Notes under the pieces: generated by a model
Seen by the model: only the letters and a program-made list of their open reading frames with translations
What the model was told of the DNA's origin: nothing
The model's database searches: none
Shown here: piece by piece, positions 17,817 to 25,195 of the stretch
Numbering within the stretch: the first letter of the stretch is position 1
How the letters are laid out: the number at the start of each line of letters is the position of its first letter
DNA from: Clostridiaceae bacterium JG1575
GTDB lineage: Bacteria; Bacillota; Clostridia; Clostridiales; Clostridiaceae
Direction: 5' to 3'
Assembly: GCA_002838815.1 (NCBI GenBank)
Contig: LQGW01000005.1
Coordinates: forward strand, 1-41,465
Length of the DNA: 41,465 nt
Translations under genes and position numbers: made by a program

Positions 17817-17845
17817 TTGCCAAAGCGCCGTCTTTTTGATACACT
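17817..17845 (+). promoter_or_regulatory. promoter of the queT leader
   Basis: TTGCCA (17817-17822) and TACACT (17840-17845) are separated by 17 bp and place the transcription start near 17852, just before the riboswitch candidate. Confidence 0.5.
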
Positions 17846-17861
17846 TCTCTTCGTTCCCGCG

Positions 17862-17900
17862 AACAGTGTTCCCTCGGCACCCACTTAAAAAATCAGGCGT
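17862..17900 (+). ncRNA. preQ1-I riboswitch candidate upstream of queT
   Basis: A compact element. P1 is AGTG (17865-17868) with CACT (17882-17885). The loop starts TTCC and ends CACC. An A-rich tail of six A (17887-17892) then TCAGG could pair back into the loop (CCT with AGG) to make the H-type pseudoknot. Order and spacing match the preQ1 class I aptamer (stem, UUC..., ACC/CC, stem, A-tract). P2 is less canonical than usual. The downstream gene encodes a queuosine-precursor transporter, a known member of this regulon, and an intrinsic terminator follows. Confidence 0.6.
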
Positions 17901-17944
17901 CTTTTCCTATGGCCGCAATAATGGCGCGCCAAGGATGAAAGAGG

Positions 17945-17971
17945 GCAGCTCGCGCTGCTTTTTCTTTTTTT
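17945..17971 (+). terminator. leader terminator controlling queT
   Basis: GCAGC-tcgc-GCTGC (17945-17958) is followed by TTTTTCTTTTTTT. It lies between the aptamer and the gene, so preQ1 binding would be expected to favour premature termination. Confidence 0.7.
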
Positions 17972-18003
17972 GCGGGATCCAAAGACGAAAAGGAGTATTG
18001 ATC

Positions 18004-18558
18004 TTGAAGAATCGAACCGTTCCCCAACTCACCATGGCGGCCCTCATCGCAGCTCTTTATGTGGTCTTGACCTATGCCTTTGACGCTGTGAGCTTTGGCC
18101 CGATCCAATTTCGCCTCTCCGAGGCGTTAAACCTCTTTGCCTTCTTCCACCCCGTGTTTATTCTCGGTGTGACGCTGGGCTGCTTTCTCTCAAACCTTCC
18201 CTCCCCGCTGGGGCTCCCCGATCTTCTCTTTGGCACTTTGCACACCTTTTTATCGGTGCTCGTCATCTGGAAGATCCGCCGCATCACTTTGGCGTCCTTG
18301 GTTCCAGCCCTTTTTTCCATTATTGTGGCCGCCATGCTCAGCGCGATCCTGAAGCTGCCCTTATTGGAAACCTACTTCACCTTAGCCTTGTCGGAGGTCG
18401 TCATCTGCAGCATCATCGGCCTGCCCTTAATGTATGTCCTTTATCGCTCCGGCTTTATTCCCCGCTTCATTATGGATCCCAAGGATCCCAAATGGAAGAG
18501 CACAGCGATTTGGCCAAAATTTCTCATCAGGCGCCCTATGGAGGGTGCCCCTTCCTAA
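18004..18558 (+). CDS. queT: QueT-type queuosine precursor transporter
   Basis: A TTG start at 18004 is chosen because AGGAG (17991-17995) lies 8 nt upstream; a TTG at 17998 would be too close and no ATG fits. The 184-residue protein has about five or six membrane helices and the family features TMAALIAALYVVLT, QFRLSEAL and the long Pro/Leu-rich loop FLSNLPSPLGLPDLLFG. QueT is the substrate-binding S component of an ECF-type vitamin transporter and imports precursors such as preQ1 or queuine; the shared ECF module is not in this window. Regulation by the preQ1 leader upstream fits. Confidence 0.88.
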   Translation: MKNRTVPQLTMAALIAALYVVLTYAFDAVSFGPIQFRLSEALNLFAFFHPVFILGVTLGCFLSNLPSPLGLPDLLFGTLHTFLSVLVIWKIRRITLASLVPALFSIIVAAMLSAILKLPLLETYFTLALSEVVICSIIGLPLMYVLYRSGFIPRFIMDPKDPKWKSTAIWPKFLIRRPMEGAPS

Positions 18559-18560
18559 GA

Positions 18561-18612
18561 AACAGCCGCCCCGGAGCCCACTTTCCAGTAAAAGGGTCCC
18601 GAGGCGGCTGTT
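18561..18612. terminator. hairpin between queT and the SixA-CHAD gene
   Basis: AACAGCCGCC (18561-18570) pairs with GGCGGCTGTT (18603-18612) around a 32-base loop. The T-runs are poor on both sides, so termination is likely but not certain. Confidence 0.5.
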
Positions 18613-18624
18613 GCGGCTCGTCCC

Positions 18625-19959
18625 TTAGGCCTGGGCCAAAGAAGCCTCCTTAAAAAATGCCTCATAGAGGCCTTGCGCCTCGGCTTTTTGCTGTTCAAGG
18701 AACACCGCCAATTCTTCCTCAATGGGGGCGTGAGGGTAATGGGCGGCGATTTCGAGCACCGCCTCCTGATTTCGATTGGCGTCGGTGATGCGCCCCAAAT
18801 GCTCCTGCCATGCCTTCTCCTGGGCGTACATTCCGTCCATCCTCGGGGTCTTCTCCCGTTTGAAAACCTCCAGGACGTAGCGGATCTTCTTCGAACGGAT
18901 GCGCAGGGCATGGATGGCGGCTCGGTCATTGGCATCGATTCGTTGCACTTGCTCTTGGATCTTTTGATGCCACGTCTTCAAGGTCCCGCAGACCAGATCG
19001 TCCAGGCTGTAGCAGGGGGCCTTTTTCAGCGAGAGGGACGAGCGGAGCTCTCGCTGGATTTCTTCTAGTTGCTGCGCGCGCTTGGGCGTTTCGAAGAACT
19101 GAAAAAGCCGCTGGGCCTCCTGTGCCCGCTCCGCACGTAAAATGGCTTCAAATGCTTCTCCCGTCAAGTGGTGTGCCTCAAAAAGGGCGGACGCGTCCCG
19201 CCACTGCTCCAATAGGACATCCAATTCCCTCAAATAAGCACATTCTTGGGCAAAGCCTCGAAGCTTCCCTTGGAGCGAGCGATAGGTCTTCTTTTTTAGT
19301 AGGGGCTTCAAGAGGGAGATCACGCTTCGATACTGGCGAATTTTCACCCGCAGCTGGTGCACCCCTTCGCTGGCCGAAGGCGCCGCTAAAAAGTCGTCCC
19401 GTCGACTCATCATCGCATCAAACGCTCCTTCAAGGACGCGCGAGAGATCTTTTTCAAAGAGGGTCTTCCAATCGCGGATGCCCCCAGCGGCTAGAAGACG
19501 CGAAGCGTCCGCCAACGACAAGGCAAACGTCACCCGTCCCTTCAACACGTCCCCTTCAGTGAGCTCAATTTGAGCAACGCCGCCCTTGGAAAGGGTCACG
19601 CACTGCTCAGTCAGCGCGTAAATCCATTCGTCCAAATAGGGCGCATGGCCGACGATCACCAACGTGGTGTCGAGCGTCCCTCGCAGGAGCCGCTTGAGGG
19701 ACGAAAGGGTTCCCGTCGCGACAAAGCGCATGACTTCGGGCGCAGGAAGCCCCGCCTCTTCCAGAAGTTTCGCCGTTTGCCGAGCGCGCAGCTTTGGGGA
19801 TGTAATAAGGCGGACCGAATGCTGTTTCAAATAAAACGCCAGGATGGGCGCGAACCGCTGAACTGCTTTTCTGCCTTCGAGCGTTAACGGTCGCTCCTCG
19901 TCGGCAAGAGCCAAATTGCGCGCCAGAGCTTCTCCATGGCGGATCAAGAGGATGTTCAC
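18625..19959 (-). CDS. SixA phosphohistidine phosphatase - CHAD domain fusion
   Basis: A 444-residue fusion. Residues 1-155 form a histidine-phosphatase domain of the SixA type, with catalytic Arg7-His8-Gly9, a second arginine in SPKLRARQT and the second His105 in VGHAPYL. Residues about 165-440 are an all-helical CHAD domain with its conserved His201 (VHQLRVKIRQYRSV) and His350 (IHALRIRSKKIRY) and many surface Arg/Lys, the pattern that in this family binds polyphosphate. The joint protein may dephosphorylate protein histidines or another phosphate compound at polyphosphate. A TATAAT (complement of 19992-19997) lies upstream. Confidence 0.85.
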   Translation of the reverse strand: MNILLIRHGEALARNLALADEERPLTLEGRKAVQRFAPILAFYLKQHSVRLITSPKLRARQTAKLLEEAGLPAPEVMRFVATGTLSSLKRLLRGTLDTTLVIVGHAPYLDEWIYALTEQCVTLSKGGVAQIELTEGDVLKGRVTFALSLADASRLLAAGGIRDWKTLFEKDLSRVLEGAFDAMMSRRDDFLAAPSASEGVHQLRVKIRQYRSVISLLKPLLKKKTYRSLQGKLRGFAQECAYLRELDVLLEQWRDASALFEAHHLTGEAFEAILRAERAQEAQRLFQFFETPKRAQQLEEIQRELRSSLSLKKAPCYSLDDLVCGTLKTWHQKIQEQVQRIDANDRAAIHALRIRSKKIRYVLEVFKREKTPRMDGMYAQEKAWQEHLGRITDANRNQEAVLEIAAHYPHAPIEEELAVFLEQQKAEAQGLYEAFFKEASLAQA

Positions 19960-20137
19960 GGACAGGGTCCCTCCCTTCTAAGGTTTCCCTAATTATACGA
20001 TATTTGTCCATCAGATCGGATTAAGTTTTGTTCAATCTTTTGAAACGTGCTCAAATTATGCTTCTTTTAAAGAACTGATAAAGATATTGTGAATTTTTTG
20101 TTTCGTTTCGTCTGTCCTATTCACATGGCGGGAACAT

Positions 20138-20146
20138 TGATATAAT
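20138..20146 (+). promoter_or_regulatory. extended -10 promoter of the repeat-peptide gene
   Basis: TGA followed by TATAAT (20141-20146) forms a perfect extended -10. Only a weak -35 (TTCACA or TATTCA, 20119-20125 region) precedes it. The start of transcription is near 20153. The 19960-20137 stretch shows no gene. Confidence 0.7.
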
Positions 20147-20156
20147 AAAAACCAAC

Positions 20157-20239
20157 AGGTCCGAATGGTTCGGATATCTCACCTGATGGTCCATCCTCAA
20201 TGACGGGTCTTTGACTGCCAACAAAGCTCTGGGTCATTG
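20157..20239 (+). promoter_or_regulatory. structured 5' leader of the repeat-peptide gene
   Basis: Three helices can be drawn. TCCGAA-TGG-TTCGGA spans 20160-20174. GATG-gtc-CATC spans 20185-20195. The long arm is CAATGAC (20198-20204) with GTCATTG (20233-20239), continued inward by CTTTG (20209-20213) with CAAAG (20222-20226) around the loop ACTGCCAA. No T-run follows, so it is not a terminator. The arm ends about 12 nt before the AGGGG ribosome site. I cannot match it to a named riboswitch class. Confidence 0.5.
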
Positions 20240-20265
20240 AAAAAAATCATTAAGGGGTTGAATGC

Positions 20266-20736
20266 ATGAAAAAAAGAATGATCGCATCGCTACTCGCTGT
20301 TTCTTCCGTACTCAGTTTGACCATCGCCCTCTCTGGAACCGCCGGTTCCTCCATCCTAGTGGGAGCAAAAAAAGATATTCCCGACATCTATTCCGAGGTG
20401 GATCCCAACGCCAAGAAAGATATTCCTGACATCTACTCCATTGCCGCGAAGAAGGATATTCCCGACATCTATGGCATCGTCAATCCCAACGCCAAGAAAG
20501 ATATTCCTGATATCTACTCCATTGCTGCGAAGAAGGATATTCCCGACATCTACGGCATCGTGAACCCGAATGCCAAAAAAGATATTCCCGACATCTATTC
20601 CGTAGCCGCTAAAAAGGATATCCCCGACATCTATTCCGAGGTCGATCCCAACGCGAAGAAGGACATCCCGGACATCTATGGCATCGTCGATCCCAACGCC
20701 AAGAAAGACATCCCAGACATCTACGCTATTTGTTAA
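20266..20736 (+). CDS. secreted tandem-repeat protein, nine AKKDIPDIY copies
   Basis: 156 residues. A basic start (MKKRM) and hydrophobic core (to about residue 24) form a signal peptide, with cleavage likely around 26-33. The whole mature part is nine identical AKKDIPDIY blocks at 34-42, 49-57, 61-69, 76-84, 88-96, 103-111, 115-123, 130-138 and 145-153. The joints are SEVDPN, SIA, GIVNPN, SIA, GIVNPN, SVA, SEVDPN and GIVDPN, and the end is AIC. Periods are thus 15 or 12 residues, mostly alternating. The only cysteine is the last residue. Codons differ between copies (for example all four proline codons are used) but the amino acids do not. There is no sortase motif or lipobox. The paired lysines before each block could be processing sites, which would release many copies of one short peptide; an extracellular ligand-binding repeat is the alternative. 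I do not recognise the family. It is monocistronic, with its own promoter and terminator. Confidence 0.85.
   Translation: MKKRMIASLLAVSSVLSLTIALSGTAGSSILVGAKKDIPDIYSEVDPNAKKDIPDIYSIAAKKDIPDIYGIVNPNAKKDIPDIYSIAAKKDIPDIYGIVNPNAKKDIPDIYSVAAKKDIPDIYSEVDPNAKKDIPDIYGIVDPNAKKDIPDIYAIC
20368..20724 (+). repeat. coding tandem repeats of 36/45 bp
   Basis: Nine 27-bp blocks coding AKKDIPDIY are separated by 9- or 18-bp linkers. Differences among blocks fall in third codon positions, so the array is old or selected at protein level rather than freshly amplified. Confidence 0.9.
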
Positions 20737-20765
20737 ATCAACTCCAAATTGCGAAGAACAACCGG

Positions 20766-20806
20766 CGGACCTGCACCCAAAGGCGTGCAGGTCCGTTTCT
20801 TTTTTT
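20766..20806 (+). terminator. strong terminator of the repeat-peptide gene
   Basis: CGGACCTGCAC (20766-20776) pairs perfectly with GTGCAGGTCCG (20785-20795), followed by TTTCTTTTTTT. It isolates the repeat-peptide gene from the lipoprotein gene behind it. Confidence 0.92.
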
Positions 20807-20858
20807 GTAAAATGAAACCAACAACCGCAGTTTTTGCCGAACGATACAGGAGGCTTAT

Positions 20859-21725
20859 ATGAAGCGACCTATTTTAATTTTGCTTTTTTGCTCTTTGACC
20901 CTCACGGGGTGCCATCTGAAAGTGGCTTCCACCTCCTCGACTTCCGTCTCAAAGACCCTTACCACCTCCTCCAGTAAGCCTTCCCATGCGTCTACCCCTG
21001 CGCCCACCCAGACGTCCAAGCCCTCCCCCAATCCTTCCCTGCCCGCTCCATCAAAAGAGGATTCCTCCCTCAAGGTCCATGAAATTTTGACGAAAATGGC
21101 GAGCGCTAAGGCCGCACTTCAAAGCTATGAATTCAAAAGTCAAACCTCCATTCAAATTGCGGATCGACTCATTGAATCCAAAAGCATCGGGGTGGAGTTT
21201 CCCCACCGAGGCGACGGCATGCGAAAAAGCATCGGAGAAGACGGCGAATTGCTGACCTATCTTAAGGACCACGTGATGTACATGCAAGATCCGGCTTCCA
21301 AGGAGTGGCTCAAAGCGAAGCTTCCGCCATCTGCTGTGCCCAAAAGCGAAGCCATTGACCCGTCCACGGATCAGTATTTAAAAGCCCGTAAAACGCCCAC
21401 GGGCTGGGCGTTAGAATCCCTGCGCCCTCTGAACCTTAAGGAGTTTTATCGGATCACAGGTCAAGAGTCCCTCGAGGCAGAAAATATCGAGCACTACGCC
21501 GCTGCGGGCGTCTCTACAGAGACTACGATCCAGTATATGCTCAATGAGGACTTCCTTCCCGTGCGCCAAGAAAGCCGCCAAGTCACCGTCAGCAACAGCG
21601 GCACCACCATCACCATCATCACTGAAGAATTTTTTAACCACAACCAGGCCCCAGAGGTGTCGGTCCCTTCCAACGTATTAAATAACGCCAAGCAAACCAA
21701 GGCGCCTCCCGCTCCGGGCCGTTAA
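20859..21725 (+). CDS. DUF6612-like lipoprotein
   Basis: 288 residues. The signal peptide ends in lipobox LTGC (Cys18). A long Ser/Thr/Pro-rich linker (about 22-68) spans the wall. Residues 70-270 form a beta-rich domain starting VHEILTKMASAKAALQSYEFKSQTSIQI and containing DHVMYMQDPASKEWLKAKL, like the LolA/LppX-type fold of the DUF6612 lipoproteins of Firmicutes. Function is unknown, possibly holding a lipid or peptide ligand outside the membrane. AGGAGG lies 5 nt before the ATG. It follows the repeat-peptide gene on the same strand, but a terminator stands between them. Confidence 0.7.
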   Translation: MKRPILILLFCSLTLTGCHLKVASTSSTSVSKTLTTSSSKPSHASTPAPTQTSKPSPNPSLPAPSKEDSSLKVHEILTKMASAKAALQSYEFKSQTSIQIADRLIESKSIGVEFPHRGDGMRKSIGEDGELLTYLKDHVMYMQDPASKEWLKAKLPPSAVPKSEAIDPSTDQYLKARKTPTGWALESLRPLNLKEFYRITGQESLEAENIEHYAAAGVSTETTIQYMLNEDFLPVRQESRQVTVSNSGTTITIITEEFFNHNQAPEVSVPSNVLNNAKQTKAPPAPGR

Positions 21726-21776
21726 AGACTCCCAAGCCCGGACCCCGACGCACCCCCTTTTCTCAGACAACGAATC

Positions 21777-21813
21777 AAAGCCCTCCGTCCTAAGATCGGA
21801 CGAAGGGCTTTTT
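21777..21813. terminator. bidirectional terminator
   Basis: AAAGCCCTCCGTCC (21777-21790) pairs with GGACGAAGGGCTTT (about 21798-21811) with one mismatch. T-runs on both outer sides serve the lipoprotein gene and hutH, which converge here. Confidence 0.85.
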
Positions 21814-21841
21814 GGGGGGAAGAGACGGAATGCTCGCTGTA

Positions 21842-23371
21842 TTAGGCGAGGGTGATGTTGAGCTCATCGAGAACCTGCAACAGCTCCTCGGATTTTAAAA
21901 GATGGATCATTTGATCGATGTCCGTGTACATGACTCGATCCTCCGTAAGCTTCGGAACCAAGGCGCGGGCCTTGTCGTAGATCTTTTGGGTCCCGACGCC
22001 CATCCCCTGATCGCCGCGAAGATCCATGGCCTGGCAGGCGGTGAGAAGCTCCATGGCCAGTACTTTGCGCACGTTGCCCAAAATCTCCGCAGCCTGACGG
22101 GCGGCAATGGTGCCCATGGATACGTGATCCTCCTGGTTGGCTGAGGACGGAATGGAATCCACTGAGGCTGGATGCGCCAGAACCTTATTTTCGGATACCA
22201 CAGCGGCTGCAGCATACTGAACGATCATAAAGCCCGAATGCACGCCGCCCTGCTCCGTCAAGAACGCCGGCAAGCCATTGGAGAGCGCCGGGTTGACCAG
22301 GCGCTCCAAGCGCCGCTCGGAAATGTTCGCAAGCTCCGACAAGCCGATCTTCAAGAAATCAAAGACCAAGGCCATGGGCTGACCGTGGAAGTTTCCTCCA
22401 GAGATGACGCGATCCTCATCGACAAAAATAATCGGGTTGTCGGTGACGGCGTTGATTTCCCGTTCCACCCGCGAGCTCACGTATTGGAAGCAGTCCATGG
22501 AGGCGCCATGGATCTGTGGCAGGCAGCGCAGCGAATAAGCATCCTGCACTCTCTTTTCGCCCTGCTTGGTGGTGTTTTTGGATCCCTTGACGAGCTCTAA
22601 GAAGTTCTTAGCGCACGCCACCTGTCCGTCCTGATTGCGGATCTCGTGAGTGCCGTGGTAGTAGGCATCGGTAATGCCGGTGAGGGCTTCAAAGCTGAGC
22701 ATAGCGATGCCGTTGGCCATGCGCAGAAGGTTCATGGCATCGTACACTGTGTGACAGCCGACGCTGGTCATAACCTGGGTTCCGTTATTCAAGGCCAACC
22801 CTTCCTTGGAGGACAACGTGATGATGGGAACGCCGGCTTTTTTCATGGCTTCTCCCCCATCCATCAGCTCTCCTTGATACCAAGCTTTGCCTTCGCCAAT
22901 CAACGTCAGGGCTACATGGGACAAGGGAGCCAAATCTCCTGAGGCTCCCAGGGAGCCTTGTTGCGGCACAAAGGGAACGATGTTGGCGTTGAGCATGCCC
23001 AAAAGGCTTTTGAGGGTGGCGGCGCGAATGCCGGAGAACCCCTTGGACAAGGCATTGATGCGCAGCAAAATGACGCCTCGAACGATGTCCTCGGCAAAAG
23101 GCTCGCCCACGCCGCAACAATGGCTGGTGATGAGATTGCGCTGCAAGGCCTCTGTTTCATCTTCGCTGATGGTGACATCAGAGAATTTTCCAAAGCCGGT
23201 GGTGAGTCCGTAAACGACGCGTTTTTCTCGCACATAGCGGTCCACAACTTCTCGAGCCCGGTCCACGGCGTTCCAAGCCTCTTGGGTTAAATCCACTTCC
23301 CGATGACCGCGCGTGACGCTGATGAAATCGGAAAGGGTCAATGAACTTCCATCCAGTAATAACTTTTCCAT
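21842..23371 (-). CDS. hutH: histidine ammonia-lyase
   Basis: 509 residues, the standard length. It removes ammonia from L-histidine to give urocanate, the first step of histidine breakdown. The MIO prosthetic group forms from Ala143-Ser144-Gly145 in GSLGASGDLAPL, and Tyr54 in YGLTTGFG is the catalytic-base region. Further family blocks are VTDNPIIF and SSANQEDHVSMG. It is the last gene of the minus-strand hut region, 91 nt after the transporter gene. An intercistronic hairpin (CCCGCTC/GAGCGGG, 23403-23439) without a T-run may stabilise or process the mRNA. GAAGG precedes the ATG. Confidence 0.95.
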   Translation of the reverse strand: MEKLLLDGSSLTLSDFISVTRGHREVDLTQEAWNAVDRAREVVDRYVREKRVVYGLTTGFGKFSDVTISEDETEALQRNLITSHCCGVGEPFAEDIVRGVILLRINALSKGFSGIRAATLKSLLGMLNANIVPFVPQQGSLGASGDLAPLSHVALTLIGEGKAWYQGELMDGGEAMKKAGVPIITLSSKEGLALNNGTQVMTSVGCHTVYDAMNLLRMANGIAMLSFEALTGITDAYYHGTHEIRNQDGQVACAKNFLELVKGSKNTTKQGEKRVQDAYSLRCLPQIHGASMDCFQYVSSRVEREINAVTDNPIIFVDEDRVISGGNFHGQPMALVFDFLKIGLSELANISERRLERLVNPALSNGLPAFLTEQGGVHSGFMIVQYAAAAVVSENKVLAHPASVDSIPSSANQEDHVSMGTIAARQAAEILGNVRKVLAMELLTACQAMDLRGDQGMGVGTQKIYDKARALVPKLTEDRVMYTDIDQMIHLLKSEELLQVLDELNITLA

Positions 23372-23462
23372 AGTTGATACCTTCTTTTTTTATTTTCCCA
23401 CGCCCGCTCGAGCGATGCCCGAGGGCCCGATTGAGCGGGTGCAGGAATTTTGGGTCGTTAAA

Positions 23463-24797
23463 TTAGAGAATCCAGGCGGCCGCAATGGCCCCAAAAATAA
23501 TCAAAGGAATGTTGTAATGCAAAAAGGTCGGAACGCAGGTATCCCAAATGTGATCGTGCTGTCGGTCCGCATTGAGTCCGGAGGTGGGCCCCAGGGTAGA
23601 ATCGGAGGCGGGAGACCCCGCGTCGCCCAGGGCACCGGCTACGGCGATGAGGGAGGCCGTGGCCAGGGGCGAAAATCCCGTGCGCAGGGCCAAAGGAACA
23701 AAGATCGTGGCCACAATGGGAATGGTTCCAAAAGAGGTGCCGATGCCCAGCGTGATGACAAGGCCAATCAAGAGGATGACCACCGCGGTGATGATCTTGG
23801 AGTTGCCCATGATGGCCGCTGCGGATTCCACAAGACCTTGCACGGCGCCCGTTTGATTGAGGACGTTGGCAAAGCCTGCCGCCACCAGCATGACAAAGGC
23901 AATGAATCCCATGAGCCGGATGCCTGAATTCATCAATTCATCCATTTCACTAAGTTTAAAGGAACCGAAGGCGAACATCACCAAGATGGCGGCTAAAGCG
24001 CCCAGGGGAAGTCCCCCGTCCCATTGATTCAAGGTGAAGACAATTTGAATCACGAAGGCTGCCAAAGCCCCCGCGATGGTGCCCCACTGGCCTTTGGTCA
24101 AACCCTGCTGCGGATGGATGGGCTCCTTTGGAGCCTCAGGCAACGGGACTTCTTTATAGATTCTTGGCTTGCGATAGGTGATAAAGATGGCGATCAAAAG
24201 CCCCACCACCATGCCCATTCCAGGAATGAGGGTCGCCTTCCATACCTCGCTTTTGGCAAAGGCTACGCCCGAGCTTTCCATGGATTTGGAGACAATGCCG
24301 TGGAAGATGGCGCCAAAGCCCACGGGAAGCATGAGGTAGGGAGCCTTCAAGCCAAAGGTCAGTGCGCAAGCAGCGCCCCGCCGATCCAGCTTCATCCGAT
24401 CAAATAAGACCAGCATGGGCGGGATCAAAATGGGAATAAAAGCAATGTGCACCGGAATGAGGTTTTGCGATAAAGAGGCAAATGCCGCCAACAGCAAAAG
24501 GAAAATGGATTTGTTGCGGAACTCTTTTTTGGAGAGCTTCTTCACCAATAGATCCGCTGCCCCTGTATGGGAGATGGCCATGGCCATGGTTCCAAGGAGA
24601 ATATACGACAAAGCTGTTTCGGAGTTATTCCCCATTCCACCGATGATGTGACCGATGACGACGGGGATGGACATTCCGGCCAGAAGGCCGGCGACGAGGG
24701 CGGACAAGAGAATGGCAATGAGCACGTTGACTTTCAGAAGGCACAGGACGATCATCACCAAAACGGCGATGAGAACGGGGTTTGTAAGAATGGACAT
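23463..24797 (-). CDS. Na+/H+ antiporter-family transporter, putative histidine importer
   Basis: 444 residues with about twelve membrane helices. It belongs to the NhaC/YuiF-like branch of the ion transporter superfamily: re-entrant motifs ASLSQNLIPVHIAFIPILIPP near residue 107, and GIGTSFGTIPIVATIFVPLA with ALGDAGSPASDSTLGPTSGLNAD near the C-terminus. Its place between hutU and hutH argues that it takes up histidine rather than serving pH control; related proteins next to hut genes are usually read this way. The start has GGGGGAACACCTG upstream. Confidence 0.8.
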   Translation of the reverse strand: MSILTNPVLIAVLVMIVLCLLKVNVLIAILLSALVAGLLAGMSIPVVIGHIIGGMGNNSETALSYILLGTMAMAISHTGAADLLVKKLSKKEFRNKSIFLLLLAAFASLSQNLIPVHIAFIPILIPPMLVLFDRMKLDRRGAACALTFGLKAPYLMLPVGFGAIFHGIVSKSMESSGVAFAKSEVWKATLIPGMGMVVGLLIAIFITYRKPRIYKEVPLPEAPKEPIHPQQGLTKGQWGTIAGALAAFVIQIVFTLNQWDGGLPLGALAAILVMFAFGSFKLSEMDELMNSGIRLMGFIAFVMLVAAGFANVLNQTGAVQGLVESAAAIMGNSKIITAVVILLIGLVITLGIGTSFGTIPIVATIFVPLALRTGFSPLATASLIAVAGALGDAGSPASDSTLGPTSGLNADRQHDHIWDTCVPTFLHYNIPLIIFGAIAAAWIL

Positions 24798-25195
24798 CAG
24801 GTGTTCCCCCTAATTGTTTATTTTTTTCATAAGTTGGTCTCGCTGTGTGTTCGAAAAGACCTTGCTGCGCCGCAACAGAGTGCATGCCCCTCAAGGGCGC
24901 AGGGCAAAGTGTCTGGAAATCGTCCCCAAGGGGACGTGTCCAAGTCGTAGAAATATTCCGTCTGCGCGGCTACACATCCTTTTTTGGCGGTTTGATCAGG
25001 CGCCAAAGCAAAAGATGGAGACGCGGTAAAAAAAACACGGAATCATGTGGAAATTCAGCGGGCCCCCAAGCATTGGGAGGTGCCCGCCGAATCGGGCTCA
25101 TTGAGGGAGGTCCCATCGTTCGAGAGAAGCTCTGGCAAAAAAATGGGTCGAACGCCAGGGGGACTGTCGGGCAAAAGGCGCCTCGTTGTCGGGAA
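24798..25195 (-). other. 400-bp gap between hutU and the transporter gene
   Basis: No acceptable gene on either strand. On the minus strand a GC-rich hairpin (roughly 25058-25087, GCGGGC...GCCCGC type) is followed 15-25 nt later by a run of eight T (25028-25035), a possible partial terminator after hutU. A 16-base interrupted palindrome CGTCCCC-AA-GGGGACG (24921-24936) lies closer to the transporter and looks like a protein-binding site. The gap suggests the transporter and hutH have an additional promoter. Confidence 0.4.

Noticed and set aside
20368-20724. Regular DNA repeats that could be read as a CRISPR or minisatellite
   Set aside because: The repeats stay in one reading frame, vary only at synonymous positions and have coding linkers; there are no unique spacers and no cas genes.
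20266-20736. Likeness of the V(N/D)PNA linkers to malaria circumsporozoite repeats, and of PDIYG to the NprX signal SKPDIVG
   Set aside because: Both are short low-complexity matches without fold or context support; probably chance.
23403-23439. Hairpin between the transporter gene and hutH as a terminator
   Set aside because: No T-run follows on the minus strand; more likely an intercistronic stabilising or processing hairpin.
23313-23927. 204-codon plus-strand frame over the hut transporter and hutH ends
   Set aside because: Gly/Arg/His-rich shadow of the transporter gene without start signals.
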